DNA of 64,000 nucleotides, from NCBI GenBank assembly GCA_040954595.2, contig CM082582.2, forward strand, positions 7,998,001 through 8,062,000. The letters are read 5' to 3'. A program made the position numbers and the translations under genes. This document shows positions 26,201 to 39,611 of this stretch, one piece after another. The stretch is from Balanoglossus misakiensis. Lineage: Eukaryota; Hemichordata. Every line of letters begins with the position of its first letter. Position 1 is the stretch's first letter. Under the pieces are notes generated by a model, which made no database searches, was not told the origin of the DNA, and saw only the letters and a list, made by a program, of their open reading frames with translations.

Positions 26201-29200
26201 CGACGAATGCGCGCAGGGTGACGATATTCGCGTCCTATTTGAAAGAGGTATTTCAAGTAGTACGCGCACACTTCCCTTTATAAAGTCATTTATAAGATGG
26301 AAATGGGACTTGTAATTTCCTCCGCGAATCTATATTTAGGTGATGGCGAACTCCATTACCCTTTGATGTTTTTCCAAATGTAAAATGAGGTGTATTCCCC
26401 TGCCCGTTGAAGACGTTTTGTCCGAGTTTTTAATGCTGCCAGCGCTAGTCAGCGTTGACGACAAAGACTCGCGCTCACAGGGATGTAGTTTCGACCACGG
26501 GTGGAGTTCGAAGGTCACTGACGCACTTCCCAAGTCGACTCGCCCAATTCCGGAAAGGCGAGCGAGAACGGAGGGATAATTTGACGCTCTGCTCGTCAGA
26601 GTTGGCCGCTGCTAGTAACACCCCACTGATCAATTTGTTTCCAGTTAACGTGGAGAGGTAAAGGCTTGGTCCAAATTGAATTACTCTGAAACAGAGTCTG
26701 TCAGCTTGATTGAAGGCACTCTGCGACACTGTCTAAGTGCTAGATTTTATAAGCTCCGGGTGCGAGGATTAATTCCACGCACTTATTTCCTACGGTGGCG
26801 ATTAACGCGTTCTGTTTCGACGTGTAACACATTTAACTCAACCTAATTCGCCGGACTCTATTCCTTTTTTGCGTGTTAATGTTGAACAGGGCTCGCTCCT
26901 GCGTGCGGACCCTAAGTTAAAGGACGACCAGCGGACCCCGGGAGTCTAAGCTCCAGGGTACGTGTTCCACTAACACGTTTCCCACGTGGTCCATAAAACA
27001 CGTTGGTCTGTCGGCTTTGACCGTGCTCGAGAAACGGGAAAAGGCGTCGAACTATTGGTTTGAAAAAAAAATGTATGTTTCCCATTGATGATGAAGTGAA
27101 GATAACGTGTTGTGCATTATGACTTTCTATAGGAAACTTGGCACATTAGCTACATTTCCCGGCCTGCCCTTCGGGTGTAACTTTTCATCACACATGATTA
27201 GTATTTCGCTTCGTGATTTTAATCTCTTCCCTTTTATTCAACACGAACAATTCATTGCAGAGTGTTACTTTCTTCTTTTATGTTCTTCACGTGCACTCCA
27301 GAGGCTACAAGAGCACGAATAATACAGCTAAATCTGCTGTCTTCATATATATTTGATCAGGTTTTTTTATGTTCGAGAGGGGGCCATAGTCAAGGCGCAG
27401 CTAGTTCATCAGAACAAAACACGTGCAAAGTAAAACAATACCGACAACAATAGAACACAATAGATGTATTATACTTTATCCATTTCAACGATTGCCTATA
27501 CGCAATTTACAATTGATACTGAAAAATCGTCGTAAAGTTCGAACAAATTTACGATGATTGCGCGAAATCTCTGTGCCCGAATTTCCCGCGCACCGCCTTG
27601 GAAAATTTGGTTGCACGAAAGATGGGTCTTCCTGGCACAGCGTGATTTCAGTTGAAGTGAGTTTTTTTTCCACGACAAATATTGCGCTTCCAGCACCGAT
27701 TCCAATATTGTAAAAGCTGTTGCGGTTTCGCTCGGTGGTGTTTCCTGACAGCAGGTATTGAATAGATATGGGGAGTCACGTGACCACAGGTGCAATCATC
27801 TGCAACTTTAATAGAAAGACCACGTGTTCCATCTGATATCGGCCTCTCCATTTCGAAAATATGACACCATGAAGATTTACACTCGCGAATGGCACTCAAA
27901 CGGGCCGAAGCAGAGAAAGAGAAATAAAAAAGTGTAGTCTTCAGTAGACAAGGGCGGGAAATCTCAGAGTCGGCTCGTCGTATATAGGTCAGTAATGAGT
28001 AAATTACCTGGCGTGGAAATGAAAGGTGCGCAGACATAAACCAAATTCTGCCGACTGCCGCTCCCCCATCGCGTTGACGCACATCGCCGGCAAAGTTATT
28101 TCCACGAGGATGTGTATGGGATCACTGGGTGCGCGTGAGCTTCCTCGGCGTCTCGTCAAGTATTTATTTTTATATTCCCTTTTATGATCCGAGTTTAGAG
28201 TATTAAAGACGGTGGGTTGATTCAGCTTGCATGTTTAATAACCCAGGTAACTTTGCCGAGTGACAGATGACACCCGTCGCACGCTGTTCTTGTCAAAAAT
28301 TCTCGTCCGCAATCTTTCGAGGATAGCAACATAGTTTCCTTTTTATCTAGGATGATTAATGTCGCCATAAACCCCGATTTAATGAACATTCGCCTTTCGC
28401 GACGACAATAATTGCGCCCTGAATCCGTAGTGGAAACCAGGCCGGCATAGGTGTATGTAGCCATTGACACTGAATTGATGTGAAGGTCATTTCGTGATCA
28501 CCCAGAAAACACAATTGTATTTGCCTCTGAAAAGATAAGCGATGTTGTAACGGGTTTGGGGTGCGTATCTTCATCACACGACGCAACGATCAGATCTTGG
28601 TTGGTGGTTCCGATGCATTGACTGTTCAGTCCTGCTGTGGTCAAAGCTAATGTCTTATCAAAGCTTATCACCCTTTTCGTAGGAAAGAAAATTGCAATGG
28701 AAACTGACATAACTTTCTGACTTTTGGGCAGACCTCTATTGCGTATACAATAGAGTGTCAAAAGAGAAAATGCAGCTTTTCTTGTCAAGTCAACCAAGGA
28801 TAACTGATTTTGTGTTTAGCTAATCATTGTTGTTCGCGTGAATTAGAACGGCAACGCCGTCGAGCTCCGGGCTAAAGTGTTGCGTGCAAAACGCACGTTG
28901 TAATGACTTACAATTATTAGCAGAGTCACCCAAGCACATTACCTTCACCTGCAACGAAGTATGTGAATTCCGTTGCTATGGCGAATGATAAACCGGTGCC
29001 AAAGCAAAGCTGAAAAGTCAATGATTTACTGTTCATGTCATTACCTATACTACAAAGATCAATTCTAAATCACGGAGCTGCTTTATTCCCCATTTTCACA
29101 CGTCGGAAGGTGTCTCGATTGCGTGCCGCGCTTCAAAGTAGTCGCTCTAAAACTGAAAATGAAGTTTCCTTTTAAATGCATTGATTTGTATCCGCGATAA

Positions 29201-29616
29201 CCACGTGCCGGGATTAAATGCAGCGAGCGTCGCGTTAGCAGCCTCGCTCAGTATTCGCGGAGATTCTGCGCCTGGGATTTCTATCGCTGGAAACTATCTC
29301 ACCGAAGTGGAGATGCGCCCCCCCCCCCAAATAAATGTATGACGTCTCGTCTGCCTTATCGGTTTCTGGTCATGAGGAGGACCCGACCTTATCGCTTTGA
29401 CCCAAATGCGCAATTTAAGTTGAAGCAATTGAGGCCAGTGCACAATGGGCCACTTTGACTTTGAGAGTGGCCAGGGGGATGTACGAAATTAACCCGACTT
29501 CTCTCAGACCGTGGCACTCGCTACTGGAAACATTGCAGAATCGTATTTGGGCGATTTTTTTTTATAAACTCATCTTCTGAAAAAGAAGGTCTTCGTTTCT
29601 TTAGATTGGCTGTGAA
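23209..29616. other. Intergenic, no gene seen
   Basis: No coding region is supported. A C9 run lies at 24503-24511 and a C11 run at 29318-29328. The segment at about 24980-25080 is dense in homeodomain-type AT cores (TTAATTA, AATAAATC) around a GCGCGC block and looks like a possible conserved noncoding element; this is inference only. Confidence 0.45.
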
Positions 29617-29680
29617 TAACAACAACAACAACAACAATCCTCCTCCTCCTCCTCCTCCTCATCATCATCACCATCATCGT
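29617..29680. repeat. Compound trinucleotide microsatellite
   Basis: (AAC)n runs into (TCC)n and then (TCA)n with (CCA) interruptions, forming a compound three-base repeat of about 60 bp. Confidence 0.9.
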
Positions 29681-32600
29681 TGATGAATGGGTGTGCAAAC
29701 ATTAATTAAGGCCATAGTCATTCAAGCGAGGCGTCTTTTATTTACTAGAGTGGGCATTTACTTGTTAATTATAATTACACAGCGAAATGCGATTAACCAT
29801 TTCGGTTTTCAGCACTTCTTAATATCTAAATATAAAAGGTAGTGAATATTTTATACTCGCAGTTCGAGTTGTTTAAATTGTAATTTGGTCCAACGTCTGA
29901 ATTTGTGAACTCGTGGAACTCGTTCGTTGCCAGGGCTACGCGCCTCCGCGGTCACCCATGGGTCAAAGTACTTCACTGTAGCCCGAATAACCGAGAGTGA
30001 GACTAATAGAATTTTTTTCTCGTTTGTTCATATTCCCTGACAGCAAGAAGACGTGTCATCAGCGGCGTTTATCGGGACGATTACGCAGGGCTGCGGTCGA
30101 TCTCTCAGCATCCAAGTGTTGTCAAGCGTCCGGAGCATGCAAAGTAAGTGGATTCTTAATTCATTTCAGTTTTAAAATCTGCCATGTTGTCGTTCATTCC
30201 GTAAGTATGCTTCCGATCGCGCATACCCCCCCCCCGGAGCCATTCCTCGAAAGCCCCAACGGGCTAAGGTGCTTTACGCATCGACCGGTCTGCGGTTCTG
30301 GGGACCAAAGTTCCCGTTCTACTTTCAAGATTCGTTCGCTCGCGTGAATATTTAATCGTTGTAATCCATACCATCCGGGCATTCGTGCGCTTTTGTTTAC
30401 TAAAATAGATTCAAGAACTAGAATGATTCAACAAAGTGGTAGACAAGCTCAATCACCAGAGCTCGATTATACAGTTTGATTTGAGCACGAGATATTCTCA
30501 AATATAAACTGCATACTTTGTGTTCAATAATACTCAGGGCTTTTAAAGGAGACGTGGGTGTGCAAACTGATTTATCTTCTAATAGTATTAGATATGCGTG
30601 TTAGACGGCCTAGGTGGGTCATTTGTTCCGCTGCTCTGGCTGACTTTAAGCATTGACGTAAATAAAGGATAGTTCATTTGAGAAGGGATTCATAAATGGC
30701 ATGTCAGGTTTGCTTTTGTTGCAGTGTGCGTCAACATGTACAGTGACGTGTGTTGGATAGCCATAAATTGAGAACATTTTGTCAGGTTTTGTGTATTCGT
30801 AAAAGAAAACTAAACAAAAGGATCGACCTTTGTAAAATTGAATAAATAATTAATATCCATTATTGTACTGAGCTGTAAAGGAAATGTTGTCTTTTTGGGT
30901 GTAGTTCATTATCGATAATGATTTCCAGTACTTTTTCTGATAATGGCCGTCGGTTGGCAGTTATTGTAGTACGGTACTAATGCGCGGAACTATAGTAATT
31001 GTTGAAGATCTAAAACCATTAGCATCATATTTCTTTGTGGTTTTATCCATAATTCAATGATCATATCTCATCTTACGTTTTTGTAAATGTGGCTATATGT
31101 GACATGCATGCAAGCTACGACTGCTTGTTAAGCGAAAACAGGGGAATTTCAAGGCATTGATGGAAAGTTCTGAAAGTTCAAGGAACTTCGACGCAAAATA
31201 ACTGTAAACACGCAAGTAACACCTTTTGGTAAAAACCGACCTTTTGGACAATTCAAGTTGTCAAATTGCGACCAGCCTCGCCAAAATGTATTCATTTGTG
31301 TTGCTAAATGCCAGATGTCGCCCGGTCTCAACACCGGTGCAATGCTACTGTAAACGGATGCTTTCGTCCTGCCCAGACTGTCGGTGTCGTCTGCACGTTG
31401 TCCTCCATCTTCTGGATAGCTCTCGCTGATGGTGTCCCGCGCACCATAACTCACTGGGCATTTTAATCCTCTAACAGGTGTGTGGCAGATTCATTGCATT
31501 TAGGTTTTCACGCAATACAAGTCCGTCTGGCAGGTCGTCGACGCCATGTACAACCGGCGTCGCAAATTGTGTAGAATCAACCAGGCCATGTATATCGTCA
31601 CAATCGACAACGCTTATCCCGGCACGTTTCGTTAAACGTCTTTTATGACCCAAAACGTGTTTATCATGATCACAGTTTATACCTGCAAAGTTCGTTTTGT
31701 TATTGCCTCGTTAAACATATTTTACCACCTCGTTAAATACTAGTATACACCCGTCCCTATTTTCAACTCGGCGTCTGTCATGTTAGCTACTGCGCAGTGG
31801 CAAATATACAGTGCTCGACCACAAGTATAATGTCTGCTTTCCCGCCCTTCTGTGATTCACCCCTCGGGGTTTCAACCTTGGTTGAATGCAAGATGTACCC
31901 TTCTCTCATAGTGTGCCCGTGCCTACTAGATCAAAGCGTCCGCGCCAGGGAACGCGCTATCATTAAAACTGACGAACCCGCTACGGTTGTTGTTTATGAT
32001 ATTTAGAGACAAGGGGTAGCGGTGCTTTCCACACTACCACCTAGGTATTCGAATTACGACTTCGCATTTACGTCACGCAGTTTTTGTTTTATGGATATCA
32101 GGACTTTTTCTACCGGGAAGACGCCATAAAGCTCTATATGGTTGGTGCCATCTCTCTGCCATATCCATAATTTACTGCGACCATCACTGGAGTATAAATA
32201 GGCGCAGTATACATAAACTGTAATTTACATACTTGTACCACCACCCCTTTTCATTAACCATGGTTTCCACGTTTATTCTGCAAAAATCGTGATTTGTTGA
32301 AGCTCTCGGTTTTCGGTTTGTCGACCCGGCATGTGCGGTTAAGTTCACTGTTGTCATGTCTCTGTAAGACACGTTGTTTATATGCCATCAGAACTGGTTC
32401 GGACAAACAGGAAAGAGAACAATAATTTGTTACTAAATTGATGAAATTCATTACTCATTGCTAGATCTTAATTTCCGGTATCCCTCTGACAGATTCGCTG
32501 CGCCATTATTTCGGACGAAATTCGTTTAACTCCCTGGCCGGTTATCCCCTGGAAAGAACAAAAGGTTATATTATTTCGGTCGGATTTGGGGAAACTCGTG

Positions 32601-35600
32601 GCGAATTTATCATACGTTAGGCGTGCCATCTCACTTTCTACACCTTTTAGTCTGTATTTCGATATAGAAGTAATGCATCGAATAACAATCGAAGCAAAGG
32701 ATGATTCTTGTGGCCATGGCTTTCGGACTCAAAATGGAGTAAGTGATACAACGAGGCTTTAATATAAACTAAAGTAGGTTGATTACGTTTCCTGCTTCCG
32801 TCTTTCCTGGATGGTTGTGGTCACTTCCTTCCCCGGCATGGAATTTGCGTACACCAATTTTGTTCCGTCCCTTCGCAAACGCCAAACGCACGTTTCCAGC
32901 GATTGGACACCCTAAGATAATACAAATTAATACAAATTTGTTTTTAATAGCAGCTAAATTTCAAATTCCAACAGCCCCCGATTGCAAAAAAAAACAACAA
33001 CATTTATCTGCCGTCGTTAGACCCGAAATATATAGTTTTTATACCGTGATCAGTTTTGAAACATTCATCTGTCAGCCACTAAATAGTTAGCAGTTCTTGC
33101 TCTCTCCGCTCGAGGCTACACTTTGCCGCGATTACGATGAGTTTTGGAGAGGGCTTGAGCGCCTTTTGTAGCACTTGGCGCCGTGCACGTGTGCGTCTTG
33201 GCTGATTAGCGAGAGTGCATCTCTCTTTCTCCGTTAATCATAGAAACAAAATTCACCAACGGACGTCCTCAACCCGCCAGTTTTTGTAACATGCAATCGG
33301 AGTCCGCCGGCAAGAGCAGCTTAGAATACAGTTCGATCATTACTCGATGCCAGCAAAATTGTTGTCGTCTCAGCAAACATGACAAACCAGGTGTTTAGCT
33401 TTGTATGGCTGGCGATATCAAAACAGATGAGCTGAATAACTGTGCGTGTCGTATGGTCAACAGTAGACGGGCAGGTGCCTTCGACACATCTACAGAAATG
33501 TGCTCGTGGGTGTGTTATTTCTTTAAAGGGGATGGTCGCCTGAACGGCACATGCGCGACTTTTCTGTTTAAATCCACATCGTCGGCATTGTTTCCATTGA
33601 GACCCAGCCAATAAATACATGTTGAAGTACATGTAACTTGGAATGTGATAAAAAGTAAGGAGGCATTGTTTGCCATGATGTAAGAGCAAATATAAAGTAG
33701 CAGCCATATTGTTTCCAATGGTGTACATTGTATCAGTTCCACTTTTCACTATTTTTACTCGTTACCCAGTCAACTGTGCCATATGTTAACATAGATGAAT
33801 GACGTACCATATTTTAGCCGAGTGACGATAGAAATGATGAAAACGGTTTCATTCTATTTGGCAGACATACCCAGAATTTACTGATCTTTATAACATTGTG
33901 CTCTGACGAGAAGTTAGAGACCAACCCAAATTTTTAAAACTGTAAACGCCCTCCTCCACCAATGCAAGTTGCATTTAAAACTGTGTGATATTTCATCAGA
34001 TCCATCTAGCATGGCGTCCGTGTATTGTTTTTGGCGGCGTCACTGTGTCGTTTATGGTAAAGCCATGTTCAGCTGATTTTTCAGACTTATTATTCACATA
34101 ACATGCGGTCTTCTACCTCTATTCAATCTACAGTACTCCTTGACCTAAACCTGCTTACAAAATTTGACATTTATTTTCTGAAGAATTTCCTCTCCTGTAC
34201 CATTTTCGTTTCCCTTTTCATTGGCGGGTCGACCGGTCACCGCTTTTCCCGCGCGCCAAAAGAAAAAAGTCAATCTTTATTGAAAGTCGTTTGCAGTTAC
34301 AGTGTTTCTTTCGTGGGAATAGATAGAATTGAAGATTGGCATTTAAAATTCAAAAATGTTCGCTCAATGTAGGGCAAATCTCATGCCACGGTAATGAGTG
34401 AGGATTGTCTGTTGGTTTCTATTATTGCCATGGGAAGCACGTAGAGTAATGCAATTCAATTGGACTGGATGTAAATGTCAAATACACAATTTTTCCTCGA
34501 TTATCATTTCTCCTTCCACTTAGTTTCATTTCTGGGAGCAACTATCTCCGGAATGATCTAGAAGTATTAAAATCAGAAGCGTTTGAGGCAAAGCAAACAG
34601 AATTATCTCTGCATTAAACAAATATGCATCCTGAAAAGAATGTAGGAAATGTACACTTCCCCTTTTTAAGAGATGTGTCTGAAGTCATTCTATCTAAACT
34701 AATTAATTATATTTGCATTAATAGCGAAGAGAAGGTTACCCGTAATATTTCTAAATAGCGCATTACGCCTTTTTGTGTATTCAGGCCAAAATTAGTTTCC
34801 GGCCATTAAAGAGATACACATATTACATGTGACTGCATGAGCTGTGCCTACGGTCCGTTCAACACAGAAAGACAGACAACTTAATCAGATTACTCGCAAT
34901 GAAAACTCTGAAAATAATATCACCTTGCGGTTGTATTGATTGTAAAATACGACCAAATGATTTGTTTGGATTTCGCCGTCGATGGCAACATTGCCTGGTC
35001 GAGATTATTTTTTATGAGCGCGGCATCTGGAGATGACAGGTCGGTGAAAGTTTGGACCGCTTTTGTTGCGCTATGTGTCATTGCATTAGCATTGTACGAG
35101 TACTTGCTGACTTGTAGGTCATGTGCTGGAACCGTGAGGGCTCCCACGAAAACAAACACACGATAGTGTCATAGACGGCTGACGTTGTCATGGTAACTGG
35201 ACAAGCCACCCAAGGTGGTCGATAGATGTGTTGCATGAGATCAACTGCATAGAATTACATGTGCCAGATACATTCATTTTTTCTGTGTTAAATTGGAAAC
35301 CGACACCATTGGTACTAAAAATGTCAATTCCAAGGTGTGAAAACATGTAAATGATACCTCAGTCAATAGAATAAGTTCATATTCACACTCTCTCAATTAT
35401 ATATTAACAGACATCGTAAACTGAGCTCAACGCGATGTATCCCCACGAGCTCCCGTGTTCTCGCACAGTGGGCTGTGTCATAATCATATGTGTCTGGTCT
35501 TGTTCCTGACCCAAATTTGCCGCTGGCTGTGCTGTTATATGAATAGCGTCAATTTTTGGCCAACATTTTGGGTAAAATGACCATCCCATAACGTCAAAAT

Positions 35601-38600
35601 CATATGACATATATGGCGTGTATGTTCATCATTTGAAATTTGGAATAATCGCATCTGAAAAATTATATAATAGCTAACCAATACACTTGATTCCTTGACC
35701 AAAGTTAGCCACGATAAACATGAACACAGATAAATCTAAGAATGACAATCCCATTAATGTTTAATAGATTACATTGTGTTACTTTGCCATGCTGTGTACA
35801 ACTCGTTGGTAAATCAGTGGCACGTTCCTTCCTGAACACGGGAGCACGTTTGTATCCATTCTTGCCTGCTGATGCAGAAAGCTGCAGGCGATGCGGTAAA
35901 AGATCTAAGGCACAGTAGGTGTGACGTGCCGTTACAAAAAGAACATTTTGTTCGAGGTGTTGCGCGACGTGCCATATTAGGCCTACTCCATTCAAATAAG
36001 GCTATAAGTTTCATGTCACATATTACAGTACGCGTTCAGAATCATGTTTGTATCGATCTGCGATCATTTTATAACACGAAGTACTCAGAGTCAATTCTCT
36101 TTAAAATTTACACTTTATATATTCCAGTACATGGGCGGGTATTTTCCCCATACTTTCAACTTAATGGCATTTTTAAACGGCCAGTCCCCGGTCAAAAGGC
36201 AGACCCTTGAATTTTCATAAGCATTAAAATCGCAATGATAACATTCGTTTTTGCCTAAAATGTGTAACTTATAGATGCAATGAATCTACGACCGAGTTTT
36301 ATCAATGCTCGAACGCAAGAGCCCAATGGCACACATAAATACAGACGCGAACGGCGTAAAGACGTGTGGCTGGTTAAATGATTGCTAAACACGAGCTCTA
36401 GTTTATGTGGGGGTAATACCCTCCAGAAGGTTTAAGAACACCTCCAAGCGATATATTTGCATAGTCTGCTCGCCGTACGTGCATGGCAAAAGAAATTACC
36501 GCGTGTTTTCCGACTGGAGTTACACTCAATTACCACATCAATCTCCGCGAATACTTTACTGCTTCTTTATGAGTTTAATGAAACGCTTTCAAATTCAGTT
36601 TCTTTTCTATAAGGAGCATTGCACCAAATGCATATGTGAACATCGTATGTGTGGGATATTTTTACTTTCTCTATATTCATGTGGCCGGTGTCGGCAATTA
36701 TGTTATATTCTTTCACGGCCAGTTGGACTGGTATTACCCGACCTTGAATCTATCACCATGGCACACTTGTTCAATTTGTTCCAGAATAGGAAATAATGTG
36801 GCCATCTTTCGGCCTTTTAAAGCACTTCACTGTCGGCGCCAGACGTGCCCGGACAGATTTCTTCCAATATTGGAAGCGCAAACCTAAACCCAATACCAAA
36901 TAACATGATCAAATATGGTAACAAGTCGGCCACTTTATTATATTACTAAGGCCCGCGCAATTATTTAGACATGAATCAGTCAAAGATGGTGCGATATTAA
37001 ACTCACTACTCCCACCGGAAGTGGCCGATACACGGAGAGGAATCAATATGGCCGCATCAGTTGTCAATTTAGAAAATATAAATATCCCGGTCCGATTTCT
37101 CTCAAATTTGATACCCTAAATAGCTGCAAGTTGGGCGTACCTTACACAAGTTGTGGCTGCAACACTACACGTTTTACTTAAATGCGGGCACTAAGTTATC
37201 GACGATGACTTTGTAGTTGTACATACATGCACTGCAGAGCGAGTGGCGAAATCTTATCGACACTGCCCCATAAACACATGCATTTCTGACGGATTTATTC
37301 CGGATCGGATTGGAGCAATGTGCCTTTTATGGTATGCTTAATCCCGTTCGTTCGCTGAATGAGTACCTATCATGGAGTGCGGCATAGGAAATATAACAAC
37401 CACTGACATTTGCTTCCCATCGCCCTATTAAATTTGCAGTCGGCGAAGTTGCTTGCAAATTGGGCCATAAAAATTGCATTGTGTGCTTTTGGCGCAAATG
37501 ATGGTCGTATCGTGTAATCGGGAAACAACCTCGTTAGACCGTCTTTGATTTGAACGGTTGTGATAACTTCAACGTGTCATTTTTAATGCATTGATGGCCC
37601 GTCAACATTTGGTTTTGACCCTTCGCTAACCCCTGATGAGTGCGTGTAACGGTTTTCAGAATTTTGTAGTCCAGTCGGAGTTGAAATTTCCAATTTTCCA
37701 ATTTTCCGGTGCGTGATCTTTGGAGGGCGATTGACTTCATTTATATTCATCATATCATTTATTATTTCGCCTTATACCTTGTCTCAACCCAACCAGTGCA
37801 TGCTGAGTGGTCCCGTGTAAAATTCTATGGAGGCAACACACGTGTAGGCCCCCTAAGTTTTTCTGTTATCGTTCCCTCAGCTCAGAGACCAGTTTCAGTG
37901 GCCACAATTGTCGTCAGTCAAAATATCACATTTTGTAAAATGGCGTTTGGTAGCACTGTGATTGTTTTTTGTCAAGGAAGAGCACATAAGCGGACCCCTT
38001 TCTCCAACAAGGAACTTCTGATTTCAAATTTACGAAGCCTTTCTGTTGGCCTAGAAACGAGTGAGACTGTTGTCAGACAGTGGATAGATAGACCTGTCAG
38101 ATAGATAGACTTGATCGTAATCAAGCCGCATGTCGGCCTACACGGCAGATATGTCGTGTTGACGTTGACTGAGGTTTCTGACAAAATTGATAACACGACG
38201 ACGGTAAACTCGCCCTTCGTTGATACAAAGCCCGTTCTCATTATCTCAATTGCAGTTTATTGAAATTCGTACGCGCGGGAATTCGAGAGAATGTAAATCC
38301 CAGGGTCTACTCAGCCAAGTGTCGTTCAAACCGCCGATCATTATCAAAGTTTGAATTGTTCACTGAAAATCGCCATCGAAGATTAGAAAATCCCTCCATC
38401 ATATCGTTTTTTTGGCATTGTGCTGCTGTCTAGCGCGATGATTTACGGCGAGTTCTTCCCAGAAAGATATTTATCAGTATCAGAACCACGGAAGTGCCTC
38501 GGGAGCGGTGATTGGAAATAATCCGCCCATGTAATATCGATAGCCCGGGTTAATTTTTCAAGGAACGTGAAAGAACCGCCAGAGACAGTTATGTTAGTTA

Positions 38601-39468
38601 ATATCCAAAGTTGTGTAACCGTCTTTGATAACCGCTAACATTTAATAGACATATTATTTATTTTATAGTATTCGAAGAAGAACTGAGAAAATTGATGAGA
38701 TCTTAGGTCGTGACGTCATTTTTCTGACAGTTGCAGCTCATTGGCCTTTAATTGGCTTTGTTTCTTGAATACCCCCGTGACGATCAAAGACGCTTAGTCC
38801 AAGTAAATGACGTGTATTAGTCTTTCATAGGTTTTGGCATTTCACACCTTTGGCATTTAAATCAACTGTATAACATAACTAGCGGAAATCCGATTTTCTT
38901 GTAGTTTTTCGCTACCATGACAACGTATTAAGATTATACCACAAGACAGTGGGATCTTTGATGGATACCTCTCATACGGAGAAAGAGTCTTAGAATATAT
39001 TTTGTCTTTTCATTGAAAATGCAATGATGCTAACGTATCCGCTAATTCCTCACACAACAATGGGCGTGATAATATTATTCCGGGTTGAGCTCACTTCAGG
39101 GGCGGGAGACGAAGCTTATCAACATATTCAAACTTTTTTTCTCTCTCCTAAACAACGGCGTTTAATACTGACAGCCCAGTCGTTAGGCAAAGGCGTAATA
39201 TTCCAGCTCGATTCCAATTACTTTTCTTTCCGGTGAAAAGTCATTCGGTTTATGCTTTGTCACATCCAGTATGTTGTCATAGCAACTATGTTGTCATGCT
39301 TGTAAGTATGACATAATAATAGGTGCGACGGCGTCTCGCACAAGAATCTGGATTCTTTACTATCAATCACGTGATCTGGCCATGTGACCCACGGCGTTGT
39401 CATTTTCATATGACGGGCAAGCAATATTTCGGCATCCAGTAAACGTTTTTCCGAGTAAGCATTTACTT
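29681..39468. other. Intergenic, no gene seen
   Basis: No coding region is supported. A C10 run lies at 30226-30235 and a CRE palindrome TGACGTCA at 38711-38718. A small GATAGATAGAC duplication occurs near 38083-38110. The rest is AT-rich single-copy-looking sequence. Confidence 0.5.
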
Positions 39469-39611
39469 TTAAAAATAGGCATTTTCATGCATAGCCGTGC
39501 TTCTTACCGAAAAATCGTGGTTCTTACGTTACGTTATATTTGGGATTGGCTAGATCTCAACTTTCCGTGGTAACTGTTGCAAAATGTTCGTATGTGACTG
39601 TGTCCCTTTAA
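39469..39611. mobile_element. MITE-like element, copy 3 (inverted, diverged)
   Basis: On the - strand this reads TTAAAGGGACACAGTCAC, then CAGTTACCACGG and GAGATCTAGCCAAT, matching the left half of the copy at 8937. TTAA lies at 39608-39611 on the right and a candidate TTAA at 39469-39472 on the left. The left half is too diverged to be sure of that boundary. Confidence 0.55.
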